Shown: one piece after another, positions 10,214 through 21,290 of the stretch | How positions within the stretch are numbered: the stretch's first letter is position 1 | Layout of the letters: every line of letters begins with the position of its first letter | DNA from: Pseudoips prasinana | Taxonomy: Eukaryota; Arthropoda; Insecta; Lepidoptera; Nolidae | Direction: 5' to 3' | Length of the DNA: 64,000 nt | Assembly (NCBI GenBank): GCA_951640165.1 | Contig: OX621246.1 | Coordinates: forward strand, 6,473,001 to 6,537,000 | The notes under the pieces: model-generated | What the model was told of the DNA's origin: nothing | Seen by the model: the letters and a program-made list of their open reading frames with translations, nothing else | The model's database searches: none | Program-made: the position numbers and the translations under genes

Positions 10214-10677
10214 AATAATAATATCCTAGGACATTTACGCACGGCCATCTGATCCCAAACTAAGCAGAGCTTGTACTATGGAAACCAGATAACTGATAGG
10301 TGCAAACACTACTTTTCTTTTGTAAATACATACTTATCTAGATAATAAAAACTTGAGAGATGTCAAGGGACACCCGGGTGGAACGAAGTTATTTCTTATT
10401 ATTTATTATGTACAAAAAACCTGTATACACTCACCAAAAATAATCGTCGCGACACCACACTGTGCAATACGAAATAGAAATGAAAATATCTGGCTTGCTT
10501 TCTATAAGAGAGAGAGAGACAGACAGAGAAACATGCCCCCTTTCACAACGCGCGATAAGGAACTTTGTTCCAATTACAAACAGATATGTTCATGCACACA
10601 AATATCTGCCCTGGGTAGGAATCGATCCCACGACCTCCCGGGTGAAAATCAAGCATTTGCCAACCACGCCAACAGCC
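10214..10677 (-). mobile_element. SINE-C copy C1, split by repeat K
   Basis: The 3' half (10214-10346) has 'atcctaggacat', 'ggccatctgatcccaaac' and 'acatacttatctagataat'. The tRNA-like head (10577-10677) has 'atgcacacaaatatctgcc', B box 'ggtaggaatcgatccc' and 'aagcatttgccaacc'. The two halves bracket repeat K1, and about 15 bp of SINE sequence is missing at the junction. Confidence 0.8.
10347..10576 (+). repeat. Repeat K, copy K1, internally deleted
   Basis: It begins 'aaaacttgagagatgtcaag' and carries 'ggtggaacgaagtt', 'aaacctgtatacactcacc' and 'cgtcgcgacaccacactg'. A GA-rich stretch follows, and it ends 'cgcgataaggaactttg'. The fuller inverted copy is at 22.03-22.36 kb. 'ggaac' motifs lie near both ends. 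A frame crossing it reads through but has no recognisable domain. Confidence 0.75.
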
Positions 10678-10808
10678 TTTATACCTTGCCGAATAAAACC
10701 GCAGTGTGGACTAGGCTAGATTCCAATTGATAGGCTAGATTCAGATGAAACTGACGTGAGACTGCTGTACCTACATAAGACTGCGACTGGGACACGTAAA
10801 ATATATAA

Positions 10809-11048
10809 AACTAGCGGCCCGGTACGTGCTTCGCTACGCTTTTAAGTATTAGTACAAATTGTTTGTATATGGGTGTATAGAAAGATGTTGATTTTACACT
10901 TCTTCAAGGCTTTTTTAAATTTTCTCTACGTACAAACCTTCCCTGGACTTCCACGAATAATTCAAGACCAAAATTAGCCAAATCGGTAAAGGCGTTGTTG
11001 AGTTATAACATTACAACGAAAAGTGGCATTAATTTTTATATAGTATAT
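10809..11048 (+). repeat. Repeat D relative, diverged
   Basis: It begins 'aactagcggcccggtacgtg', runs through 'tcggtaaaggcgttgttgag' and ends 'atagtatatatagat'. It has the same overall plan as D (GC-rich 5' start, 'tatagat' end) but a different middle. Confidence 0.55.
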
Positions 11049-11103
11049 ATAGATATCCTAACTCAAACTGGTGAGTATAATCCTAGTACTGAATAAAACG
11101 GAC

Positions 11104-11365
11104 TAGGTTCAAACGCTATAAATTAATTGGTATACAATCAATACAAATTAATTATTTGGCACTTAGTGAGAATTTCGATTAATAATATTTATAACCGTGT
11201 ACATGAGACTGTCTACATGAGAACGGCTAGGTTAATTTTCTTATTAAAAGTGCTGGTTCATTGAATCTGATAAGGTTCAAACGCTTTTAATTAATTGGCA
11301 TGCAATCAATTTAAATTAATTATTGGCACGTAGATTTTCGATTGATAATTAGTTACTATGAATGG
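11104..11365 (+). repeat. Two direct repeats, offset 168 bp
   Basis: The phrase 'aggttcaaacgct' followed by 'aattaattgg', 'acaatcaat', 'aaattaatta' and 'ggcac' occurs at 11104 and again at 11272, diverged. It is a local duplication of roughly 90 bp. Confidence 0.65.
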
Positions 11366-11396
11366 CAATGGCTTTATAAACGTTATCATAAAATCG

Positions 11397-11599
11397 AAAT
11401 CCTGGGAGTCGGTGAGTCACTGAATGTGTTTCGTGGCGTTGTTGCCTAAAAATATTTTAGCTGATGTTATATTTAATAAAATAAGCTAAAAATATAAGTT
11501 AAATTATTTTATTTTTAATAAAATAAAATAAGTTGAAAGTATTTTTAAGCATCAACGTCACGAAATACATTGAGTGACTCACCAATTCTCAGGATTTTA
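11397..11599. mobile_element. Foldback MITE, roughly 65-bp arms
   Basis: The left arm 'aaatcctgggagtcggtgag' and on to 'cctaaaaatatttt' is the imperfect complement of the right arm ending 'gagtgactcaccaattctc' and 'aggatttta'. The centre is AT-rich. No coding capacity, so it is a non-autonomous inverted-repeat element; family unknown. Confidence 0.7.
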
Positions 11600-11756
11600 T
11601 ATTATTTAAAAAAATATATATAATATATTGGTCTTGTCTTTCTTTTGTTTCCTTATTTTTTGGGTTTTACCCAGATATTAAGTAATACAATAGAAAAATG
11701 GCAACTAGCATTGTCCTTATATGTTTCTACTTATTCTTGTGCTTAAAAACAAAATC

Positions 11757-11935
11757 CTACCTTTCATCATGATGTCCACTGCTAGACAAAGGCATCCTCG
11801 AAAGATTTCCACAAAGTATTGTATCCATAATTTGGAGAGATATGCCATAATCGCCACGCTTGGCAGACTGGTTGGCGATCGCAGTGAGATGTTCATAGTA
11901 CCCAAAAGAACGGGCGATATTCTTCTTGGCAGTCA
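11757..11935 (+). repeat. Repeat M, copy M1
   Basis: It shares 'gtccactgctagacaaagg', 'cgccacgcttggcagac' and 'ggttggcgatcgcagt' with copies at 33.5, 48.3 and 56.75 kb. The layout resembles the 3' ends of RTE-type LINE proteins (compare repeat J), but no frame stays open. Confidence 0.7.
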
Positions 11936-11968
11936 GCCACACAGCCACAATCCTATCGTTATTTTTTT

Positions 11969-12165
11969 TTTCACACAGATCGTCCTAGCCCCTTAAACTA
12001 AGCAAAGCTTGTACTATGGGTACCAGGTGACGATATACATACTTAATAGATAGATAAATACTAAAATACAAAGAAAACATCTATGACTCAGAATCAAATA
12101 TTCGTGCTCATCACACAAATATTTGCACTTAGCGGGATTCGAACCCAGGACCACCAGCTTCGGAG
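11969..12165 (-). mobile_element. SINE-A copy A4, 5'-truncated
   Basis: It runs from the 3' part 'gatcgtcctagccccttaa' to the B-box region 'gggattcgaacccaggacc'. It stops in the anticodon-like part of the head ('cagcttcgga'), so the A box is missing. It abuts SINE-C2 directly. Confidence 0.82.
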
Positions 12166-12343
12166 TGTCGCGTATTGATGTGTAATGTATGTACTTTGTC
12201 CTGAGTCTGGGTGTTATTTATCTATATAAGTATGCATTTACAAAAGAAAAGTAGTATATCAGTTATCTAGTTACCATAGTACAAGCTCTGCTTAGTTTGG
12301 GATCAGATGGCCGTGTGTAAATAATGTCCCAGGATATTATTAT
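12166..12343 (+). mobile_element. SINE-C copy C2, 5'-truncated
   Basis: It carries 'tttgtcctgagtctggg', 'ctatataagtatgcattta' and 'tttgggatcagatggccg', and ends 'ccaggatattatta'. The tRNA head is absent. The site interrupted in C1, C4 and C5 is intact here ('gttatttatctatataag'). Confidence 0.8.
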
Positions 12344-12539
12344 CATTATTATCCTTCCTTTAAAAATATATATACAAGGTGGAACGAAATATATAAATAG
12401 TAGACGAAATATAAGGATCATAATTTGCCTATGAACGAGTATCACATCAACACGTAAAATGCGCAAAAAATGGACTCGTTCATACAAGAATCGATCAGCT
12501 GATGCATTTTGTATGGGGCCTCAAATTTTTGAGCACTCT

Positions 12540-12730
12540 TCTTCTTCTTCTTTACGGACGCTTGGGGAGTAAGCTGGTGAATGAGTTATGAGAGCGTTAC
12601 GAAAAGTGTGATCGGGCAAGGCGAACGGAGGTTAAGAGGGTTGATATAAGTTAGTGAAGATAGAAAGAGAGAGTTACGTTTCGTATATGTAAGTTTTACT
12701 TCAGTCATGTGGTCTAAAGCACACTACTTG
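12540..12730 (-). repeat. Repeat I, minus-strand copy
   Basis: On the minus strand it reads 'gtgtgctttagaccacatg', 'atacgaaacgtaactctc' and 'gcccgatcacacttttcg'. 'atacgaaacgtaactctc' is uninterrupted, so it represents the pre-insertion state of the SINE-B3 target at 8.73-8.92 kb. Confidence 0.75.
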
Positions 12731-12732
12731 AT

Positions 12733-13043
12733 TGCCTCGTTGGTCTATCGGAAGCGTGTTCAACAGAAGATAACGAGGTCCTAGGTTCAAATTCCGGGTC
12801 GAGCCAAAAGTGATTTTCAGTATCTGCTCGAAGTCTGGGAGTTGGTGGTAATTACTCCCGTGGCTGGGAGAGCACGTAAAGCATCGTACCTGACCTCTTT
12901 CCGGTCGTGTCGCTAGTCGACCCATCGGATCACGAAAGAGATGGAATAGAAATCCATCGCCCCTGTGTTTTCGCACACACTTGTGCACTATAATATATCC
13001 CGCGCCGATGGTAGTCTCCATTGAAATTCGGCTAGGAGGGACA
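12733..13043 (+). mobile_element. SINE-B copy B4
   Basis: The head 'tgcctcgttggtctatcgg' and B box 'aggttcaaattccgggtcg' are clear. The body is full length except for a small deletion near the 3' end, where the usual 'actggccgccgtggcc' is missing. It ends 'ctaggagggacat' followed by a T run. Confidence 0.85.
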
Positions 13044-13051
13044 TTTTTTTT

Positions 13052-13332
13052 TATATCATAGGGCGACAAACGAGCAAGTGGGTCACCTGATGGTAAGTGA
13101 TCACCGCTGCCCATAGACACTCGCAACACCAGAGGTGCCGCGGGTGCGTTGCCGGTCTTTAACAGTCAGCAAACAAGTGTTGCTGACCCTTCCCTCCACC
13201 CCAATGAGCTCTGGCGACCTTAGTCACACTCGGAAACACAACATTAAAATTATTAATGTTATTATTAAGGAATGTCTTCTGTAATGTGGAGGTACTTCCC
13301 CAGTCGGGCTGCTCTTTGAGCGAATAAACGCT
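13052..13332 (+). repeat. Repeat F, copy F1
   Basis: It begins 'catagggcgacaaacgagc', then has 'cacctgatggtaagtgatc', 'gacactcgcaacaccagag' and 'gcgttgccggtctttaa', ending 'cgaataaacgctatgccc'. Shorter relatives are at 37.4 kb (minus), 62.25 kb and 0.83 kb. No ORF. Confidence 0.75.
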
Positions 13333-13574
13333 ATGCCCTACCTCTCTTAAAAATTATATTATACCATGTATGTATATTTCGTTTTACCTTTCACGAATCA
13401 ACTTGCAGTTCGTTTACCCTGTGACTAACTGTGTTACCGTTTTACTTCACTACATGTCATACTTTCGTAGACCTGTATACTTATAATGAGTCATTTTTCA
13501 CACTTTGTTTACGTTGGGATGAAGAGGTAGTAAAATGTATGATGACAAATATTTTTCCATAAAATATACAATAC

Positions 13575-13798
13575 AATGTTGACCCGACCTCTTAGTAATA
13601 TTGATGCAAAATTTGAAGTAAATCCATGCAGTACTTTGAGATTAGCCCGGACATACATAGGTACAGACAAACAGACACATACAAAGATTCTAAAAACTAT
13701 ATTTTTGGCTTCGATATCTATTGTAGATCACGCCGTAAGTATCTTTGAAAAAATATTCAATGTACAGTTTTGACTTTCCTACGATTTTATTATATGTA
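13575..13798 (+). repeat. Repeat D, copy D3, 5'-truncated
   Basis: It enters at 'atgttgacccgacctctta' and continues through 'gacaaacagacacataca' to 'ttttattatatgta'. The terminal 'tagat' is lost. Confidence 0.8.
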
Positions 13799-13949
13799 AT
13801 AAAAGAGTGTACTATATAGAGTAGTCTAGTAAGTTATAGAAAAGCGTGCAAAATATAAGATTAATGGGGAATTAATGATAATAGGGAACGATTTTCTCCT
13901 TCCTCACAATACAACTGCCAAATACTTATATCCACCTTGATACTTACCT

Positions 13950-14195
13950 ACTTATCGTGTGGGCAGTGGTTACTATAGGGTCAGAGTTGTTCAAGCCGCC
14001 CATTAGGCCTCTGGCATGACTTAACGACTGTTGCCTAATGGTTGCAGCCGACAGCTTAACGTGCCCACTGAAGCACGGATACGCTCAGATAATCAACCAC
14101 TTTGGCGGTCACACATCTATAGACTGCCCGCGAGCCTAGTTGCTTGTCCTCGCCAATCACTTACGGGCTGGTGAGAGCATCTGGCTTGTGAGCGC
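13950..14195 (+). repeat. Repeat N, copy N2
   Basis: It starts 'cttatcgtgtgggcagtgg', contains 'gttcaagccgcccattagg', 'gccgacagcttaacgtgcc' and 'ccactttggcggtcacac', and ends 'gagcatctggcttgtgagcg'. Confidence 0.82.
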
Positions 14196-15442
14196 CATCT
14201 TGATAGAAAACAAACATGGACACGAATCAAATCATCACGAACAAACGAGATGAACTCAACATATTGCTTAGAAAATCCATTGACTTTTATGTGAAACATC
14301 ACATGTAACGTTAGAAATAAAGCTGTTAATTTTAAACACGAAACTCAACACAATGTCAAATTCTCCAAGATTTCAGATTAAGACCCTTAGACTAGTATCA
14401 AACCAACCATGGTTCACTATACAAAGTGTAACATTAACAATGGAAGAAACTTAGGACCTCTATCGACTTAGTCGGCCACGGATACCGGAAAAGAACAAAG
14501 GCTACTTATTTTTTTATATAATAGTTGACGGCGTAGTGGGACTTTTGAATAAAACAGCGTCTTTATTCCGTAGGCGGCATGGGCGATTTTCTCGGTACAA
14601 TTGTATACACATAAATGTCGGCAAAATAGCATAGTCTCGTGTAGTATTCTGAAATCTAAACAAGCCAGTGTATAGGTCAGCTCTTCGTTATAAAGTTCAA
14701 CAAACGCGATATTATACTGCCAAGACTGTAGGCGTCCCGCAGTCTTGTTTTGTTTATCTTAATCCGAATCGTCCTAATCTTACGTGTGGATCATAATCTT
14801 TATGAACTGTGAACTAGGCATTTATGAAACAACTCAGTAAAATTAAATGTTTACCAACGTTGAAATTGTTTCTCCTCAACAAATTACAAGACAATTTAAA
14901 ATTAAAATGACCAAACACTGTCTCTTAAGACACAGGCTTGCCTAGTAAGAACTGGGTTATTATATTTTGTACAGATCATGTAATAATAAGAAGAGCATAA
15001 TAATTCTGCGAAATTAATAGTGATAATCTACCTACTGTTTAACTTAAGCATCTGTAACTTTCTGAAATAAAGATTATTATTTAAAGTATTTAGGACTCCG
15101 TGCCTGTAGGATACCAACAGAACCATATTACTAAGTCGATAAAGATCCTACGTTTCTTCCATTGACGGCGCAGTCTGACTTTGACTTAAATAGCGTCAGT
15201 ACATAGGCATTTTCTTAGTCTAAGTTTAGACAAAAAATATCAATTCTAATCTACCAACTTCCACCACGATTGGTTCAGTGGTTTAGTCGGGAAAAGATTC
15301 AACTCAATTCATTCGTTCGGTGATGAGGCGCTCATAGCCAGTCCTCTCACTGGTCTCTAAATCGGCGAGACTAGGCACTTAGGTATATAGTGAGTCTATG
15401 TGACGACAAACTGGATTAACTTTGAAACGTATCCGTGTATCG
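14196..15442. other. No gene; one weak internal repeat
   Basis: AT-rich. The phrase 'ttgacggcgtagt' followed by 'acttttgaataaaacagcgt' at about 14524 recurs loosely at about 15160 ('ttgacggcgcagt', 'actttgacttaaatagcgt'), suggesting two remnants of one unlisted element. Nothing else is supported. Confidence 0.4.
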
Positions 15443-15503
15443 TAGGGCACGTTAAGCTGTCGGTCCCAGTTCTAGTCATTTGTCAGCAGTCGTTATAACC
15501 ACT
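15443..15503 (-). repeat. Repeat N fragment N5
   Basis: The block 'gggcacgttaagctgtcgg' followed by 'tcccagttctagtca' matches the middle of repeat N. Only about 60 bp survives. Confidence 0.6.
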
Positions 15504-17088
15504 GTTCTGAAAATTAACGATTATATTATTTAATGTACGGTAAGGTTACAATACAATTTAACATTATAATATTCACTCTTGCAACCCTAATCATAGAAGA
15601 ATGTGATAGATACATCAATATATTTCGCTCAAGCCTTCAGAGTCAAAGGAGAGAGATACGTTTTCATACAATATTGGCCCGAATGTAAAAAGACGAAAGT
15701 GGTGTCAATTAATGGGTCTATAAATTATCAGCCAATCACTAAAAACTCCATGGATGTTGTCAATCTGTGAGCAGAGTTATAAAAGATTTAGTAAAGAGAG
15801 GTTATGTACCAACCCATACTAAACAGATGATTTTTAAGTGCGATTGCTATTTAAAAGTTATCCGTGTCTAATATGTTAGCAAAGGTCGTACAAGTTAAGC
15901 AATATCGGAAGCCCGTAGAGAGAATGCAGTTGTCGAGGGATATATAAACAAAACAATGAAAAATAATCAAATCACACACGCACTAAATGATCGAGATACG
16001 GGTGACCGATCATAGATTAGGATTCAAAATCTGTCACCAGTCACTGACAGCATAGATTAAAAATATAGTTGCCAAACATAACTAATAAATCGATTTGTTA
16101 ACGATAACCGATATTATGATTTCTATTTATTTTGTTGATATTTTATTTTTTACTGTTGAAATTATGTCAACTGTAATGTATTAAAAATTATTTTGATTAA
16201 ATCGGTTATCTGATGCAAGAGCTATTTATATTACATTATTTTTACTCATTAACGTTAATCGATTACAGTAATCAACAACCAATTTAACTCGTTACTTAAA
16301 CTTATTTTGAGATTTCTCGTTTTCCAGATTGTAAATTGGGTCAATGTTTTACAGTTTGAAATAGAAAAATATAACGCTTTTTTAAACTAAATATCTCAAC
16401 TTATTACAGTCAGGCTCAAAAATCTTCTTTATCATCGCCGCCCAAGTGTCTTGAATTTACAGAACATGACATAGGTAAATCTTAGAAAGACATTTACATC
16501 AATCTTTCAAATTTAGAATTTCCGAATTCGTTTCGTAATTTCTCAGTAAACACGACGTCCGTGTTTACACTTGCACAACCATAACCGCGCTTACTTTCTA
16601 CATGATGAAGACCCTGGGTCCTTCTAGGCTTATCTTTCGATCGCCTAGATTACATATCAGCCAATTTTACAATTTAAAAGGCCATTGATTTGGGAATATA
16701 ATTATGAGTTTAAGTATGTATAGGAGATTAATACGTCCGCTCAGCAATTAAAACTTGTATAAACGAAGCTAATTTGTCTCGGAAGTATACTGCGAACTAA
16801 CTGCTCATCAAAACCTTGAATCGTTGTTTGAAACGAAGGCCATTTGAGGAGAATATTTTTAGTTAAACATCTGCTTGAGAAAAGTATTGCTTGGTATACA
16901 AAAGTTATCTTAACATCTTTAAATAACATTTGAAGTCGGTAGCGTGTTTTAAAAAACAGTGGATGAAATAATACAATAATAAAATAAAATTACCATATAT
17001 TTGAGTTACGTCGAGGTATGGTTAGGAATCGGATGCGTTTGTCAATTCTTATGTTTTAATGAACTAAATGGTTGCTAAATTTATTGTT
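15504..17088. other. No recognisable feature
   Basis: About 1.6 kb of AT-rich sequence. Both strands show only short frames without similarity I recognise. Confidence 0.45.
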
Positions 17089-17232
17089 TTTATGGTACCC
17101 ACGGAACTCTATTCCTCTGCTGTCCACCCGTCCATGTATCTTTCAGCGGGTTGGATCTTATGACCCTAATAGGTGGACGGTTCAAATTTAAATTTTAGAA
17201 TGTATGTTTCTATTGCCGCTTTAACAACAAAT
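17089..17232 (-). repeat. Repeat L fragment, diverged
   Basis: The blocks 'tatggtacccacggaactc', 'ctgctgtccacccgtcc', 'gggttggatcttatgaccc' and 'attgccgctttaacaac' follow the order of the reverse complement of repeat L at 63.1-63.7 kb. Old copy. Confidence 0.6.
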
Positions 17233-17599
17233 TAAGAATTAAATGCCCTATATAAGAAACGAGGGTGTTGCTCGACTTTAACAATGGCTGTAACGCTACG
17301 CTTGGTCTTTTTTTTTTCATTTATCCTTAATGAGCGTATAAAATCACCGCCCCATCCAAAATCTGTACAAAAATATAATTATAGGTTTTAATTAGGTAGG
17401 TATTTCCACGTTCTACTCAAGGCTTTAAAGATAAGATTGGTCAACGACTTATGGGATGAGAGGGAAATATATAGTTAGAGTAGAACAGGTACTCTACCTT
17501 ATATTATGTCCTTAATATTACTCACTTTCATTGCCTTGAAATGTGATTTCATATGTATATTCTTATATCGAAGCAAATTCAATTTACGAAATAAATTCA
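17233..17599. other. No recognisable feature
   Basis: AT-rich; no supported gene. Confidence 0.35.
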
Positions 17600-18259
17600 T
17601 TGATTTCAATGTATCGAGGACCGTTGTACACACGGTACTTTTGCCGACAGCGATCGGCGACTTTGCGGCTACATTGAGTTTTGAAGCGATTGTTTCGATG
17701 CATTAAATGTGGACGATTTATTCCGATCTCTTACTGTATCAAAGTCGAGAGTATTAGCGATTGCTTCGATACTACATCGAGTTTTGACAATTTACTGCGT
17801 TCTATTACGGTTCAAAATAAATCGCACGTGTAAGCGATTGCGTCTATGCTACATAGAGTTTCATTTCAACGATTTACTGCGATCTATTGCAATGCAATAT
17901 CAAAATCGCGCGTGTTAGCGATAACTCCTACTATACCATATCGAGTTTTGAGTATTCACTGCGTTCTATGCTAGGTTCATCGAGTTTCAACGATTTACTG
18001 CGATCTCTTACTCACTTTCTTTTCTCAAGTTCTCTTTCTTTTCCCAAGTTTTGTTGCTACGCAGTATATAAAAAAGAAAGCCAAAGTCTTGACTTAACCC
18101 TTTTGTATCACAATTCACACACATTCTGATACCGCAACAGAATGCAGTAAATTGACAAAACTCGATATGATATATCATATCGAGTTTTGTCAATTTACTG
18201 CATTCTGTTGCGGTATCAGAATGGCACGTGTTAGCGATTTCTTTTGTGCTAAAACGAGA
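17600..18259 (+). repeat. Degenerate tandem array, about 80-bp unit
   Basis: Diverged units each carry the succession 'cgatttactgcgatct', 'attgc', 'aaatcgcacgtgttagcg', 'attgcttcgatactaca' and 'tcgagttttga'. Clear units start near 17713, 17790, 17871 and 18191, with shortened ones near 17954 and 17990. The array is interrupted after 18000 by CT-rich sequence and the palindrome below. Open frames across it are by-products of the repeat. Confidence 0.75.
18122..18223. repeat. 102-bp perfect palindrome without spacer
   Basis: Bases 18122-18172 and 18173-18223 are exact reverse complements with no unpaired centre. The axis lies inside 'gatatgata|tatcatatc'. The right arm is a unit of the surrounding tandem array in normal orientation; the left arm is the same unit inverted. 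Confidence 0.95.
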
Positions 18260-18495
18260 TAATAATATGATGATTTACCTGCTATGTTGTTTTACGGTAT
18301 GAAAATCAGTGATTAGTCCTATGTTACATCGCTTTCTGCGTTTGTTGGAGGGACCAAAGTCTTTAGTTTTGTCAATAATAAAATAAAAGTGAAAGTTTAT
18401 ATATGTTAGGATGCACAGCTTCCAGAAAAAGTTAGAAAATTAGTTAAAGGTAGCAACTTTGATTCAGTTTCAACATAAAAAAGATTGACAGAAGA

Positions 18496-18618
18496 ATGTC
18501 TGATACATTATTTTGTATCAAGATGGATGAACTTAAAGATGACTGCCATAATGCTCAACCAAAACGTACCGCACCCAAATCTTTCGATTTATCAGCCACG
18601 CCCACAGAAAAAGGTTAG
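18496..18618 (+). CDS. Short unassigned ORF, 40 residues
   Basis: The ATG stands in a good context ('gaagaatgt') and the frame reads MSDTLFCIKMDELKDD..., ending ATPTEKG before TAG. The composition looks protein-like, with mixed charged residues and no low-complexity run. It is too short to recognise. It could be a first coding exon, since 'aaaaaggttaga' offers a weak donor, a remnant, or chance. No function is claimed. Confidence 0.2.
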   Translation: MSDTLFCIKMDELKDDCHNAQPKRTAPKSFDLSATPTEKG

Positions 18619-19315
18619 AGTTAGTCATTAAGGGAATTGCATCGGTATCTCCTGCATCAGATTATGTTTCACAATCAGGATTTAGAACTTTATTGTCATG
18701 CAATAGGAGTTAATATTCTGGTGACTCAAAAATTTGAAACATTTGGTTCTTCTGAGTTTCCGTTCCCCCTGGGCTTTAATCTTGATTAGCGAAGGTTTTA
18801 GTACGTGCATGGTTGAACTATCTATCGAGGGTAATGGATTGGTTGCTAAAAGCGATTACATTTAGTACCTACATACTAAACTGAAGATTTCGAGTCTTTC
18901 ATCTAGAGTAATCCAGATACGACATCGGGTTTTTCAATTAATATTTACGATACGTGGTCTAATATCTACGAGTGATGTTTACGACTCTCTGCTCGGCCAT
19001 ATTAGTAAAATAGTGTACAAAAGAGTATATTAAAAATAGGCATTTGTTAATCAATGCAACCATACAATCGACTTCAGCTTTAATTACTGTTTTAAATAGC
19101 ATACAATCGACTTCAGCGTTATACTCCGTTGGCTTAGAAATCTAGCACGATTGTCAGGCTTATCCGGGCATTTCTAAATCATTAGACGTCAAAGAATCGT
19201 AAAGACGTCCTTACTTGAAAGAGAAACATTTTAAGTATGGTCTTATATATTATCTTTTTAAATAAGTCGTGAATTAAAGTTGAAGTGGGTTTTGTTTTCA
19301 AAACAGTCATTTTAT
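18619..19315. other. No recognisable feature
   Basis: AT-rich; nothing supported. A short duplication 'acaatcgacttcagc' occurs near 19066 and 19103. Confidence 0.4.
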
Positions 19316-19455
19316 AAAAGGGCACAAAACCAGACTCGAAACAGTTACTAATGGTTCACATTAATAGGTAGTTGTCCTGTGCGGAAATTGTAGCTAAAAC
19401 ACGTGGGTGTTCTGAGACGATTATCTTAACCACACCGCCACACGTGCAGTCATAG
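19316..19455 (-). mobile_element. SINE-E fragment E2
   Basis: On the minus strand the head 'actgcacgtgtggcggtgtg' matches the SINE-E start, followed by a decayed body. Diverged. Confidence 0.5.
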
Positions 19456-20195
19456 TTATGGGAATAATAACACTAATTTATACTATTGATAGTGATTGCC
19501 AGTTGATCCTCTTTCAATTAAAGTGAAAAGTATTCTTGTACTGGGAAATTAAATACCTACTATGAAATTGTCTGTGAAGAAGTTTTCATCGCATCGAAGA
19601 CAAAATAGTTAATAAAGACTTTAGGGAGACCTTTTTGTAGGTAGAATAAAAGTTATTGCTACCGATTTAATTAAGAAAGTTTAACGTCCGAATTTTCACG
19701 ATGTTATTTTTTTAATTTGTCGAAGGAAAGTGATAAAAGCCGCCAAAGTGCAGGTTGAATTTTAAAAAACATAAATACATATTTTTTTCAATAATAGGTA
19801 ATATTCCGCAATTCCAAAAAAATTTGAAGGCCACCCATACATCTTTTTTATCTGATTTTATATGTTAATGGAAGAAACTTGATGCATTTCTCAAAGAGCT
19901 TTTAGCTCAGTTTAAGAATAAAGAAAGAAAAAAAGATCATTGTTTAATATCAGAACGAATTTTGTATGCGAATGAACTGGTAAAATAAGTCAGATATCTA
20001 AATAGAGGGAGTCATGATAGTTTTTAGCCGCAAACAAAAACATGCTACGCAATAACTCTAATCATTGAACCAATGCTAATGGGGAAAACCTTAAAATCGG
20101 CATATTTGGGTAAAGGAGTTGAGTGGAGGTTTCGGGATAGCTGGTGCCTTGAAACAATTGTAAGATGAGTAATCAGGCGTTGTTTTGCGGTAATT
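19456..20195. other. No recognisable feature
   Basis: AT-rich; no supported gene or shared repeat. Confidence 0.4.
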
Positions 20196-20440
20196 ATCAT
20201 CATCATATCAGCCGAAAGACGCCTACTGCTGAATAAAAAACTTCCCCCAAAGATCTATCTACACAATTGCCGGTCTTGCGCTATCGGCACCCAGCGACTT
20301 TCAGCGACCCTCAAAAGATCATCGGTCCATCTTGTAGGGGGAATGCCCACGCTGCGTCTTCCGGTTCGTGGTCGCCACTCGAGGACTTTTCTGCCCCAGT
20401 GGTCGTCGGCTCTACGAGCTATGTGCCCTGCCCAAAGTTA
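20196..20440 (-). pseudogene. Repeat J copy J1: LINE reverse-transcriptase C-terminus remnant
   Basis: Minus-strand translation gives broken pieces 'PTRWTDDL' and 'AQDR', separated by frameshifts, as at the C-terminus of RTE-type LINE proteins. DNA landmarks 'catatcagccgaaagacgcc', 'gatcatcggtccatcttg' and 'cacgctgcgtcttccggtt' are shared with J2 at 43.45 kb. Non-functional. Confidence 0.65.
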
Positions 20441-21290
20441 ATACGTAGTGTTAATTCCGCTAATAGTCAGTTTAATCAAGCCAGGATGCAATATGCACTA
20501 TCCTCTCGCCCGCAAATATTATGGCATGGCGTTTGCAGTTAGCCAGGGACGCTTCCACTACATTATCAAACATTGTAGCAAATAAAACTACAAACTAAGT
20601 AGCTCGCGCCAGAGGCAGAGCCCATCCCACTATATAAAATAAAAATTTAACTTAACTTTAACTAAGTATATAAAAATGGGAAACTAATTTAAAAGAAGAA
20701 TCTAATTTAAATTAAAAGAGAATGTAATACTAATTTTATTCAACACACCGTTGTACATTTCGGGACGAGCGTTGTCGTGAAGAAGAAATGCTTTTACAAG
20801 TATTTGGTTCTTTGACAGGGAGCTTTTCCATCATCGACTGCCATAATTTACGTATATCTTGGCAGTAATTGTTGCGCCAAGTCGCAAGAAGCTGTGAATA
20901 ATAATTAGGGCACAATTCTAAAAATATTTTAAATGGAGTAACACTTAAGCTACTAAGCTATGTTTTATGAACTGATGATAGATTGCTATGATATATTACA
21001 GCAGAGTTAAATTCGCAACTATCCTCAAATAACAAGAACCGGGTCACGGTCAGTTGGCCAGGAAACGGCCAGCTATTGTGTAATCACAGGAACAGACGGA
21101 CGGTAACAGCTCTTAATTGGCGTGTTATTTTTCGTTAATCATAATAATCATTGTATTTATCGATTCCTGTTCTTAATTAGCAGAAATGATTTTGATGATG
21201 CCAAGTAAAATGACAACACGACCATACATTTTTAGGTCATCAGAAGGTTTTAAATAGAGACCAGTGATTGTGATTGATTTATGTACAACC
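20441..21290. other. No recognisable feature
   Basis: AT-rich; no supported gene. The short phrase 'cgggtcacggtcagttggcc' near 21040 is unique here. Confidence 0.35.

Noticed and set aside
10353..10730. 125-codon + frame as a gene
   Set aside because: It runs through repeat K into the SINE-C head; composition and position are those of non-coding repeats.
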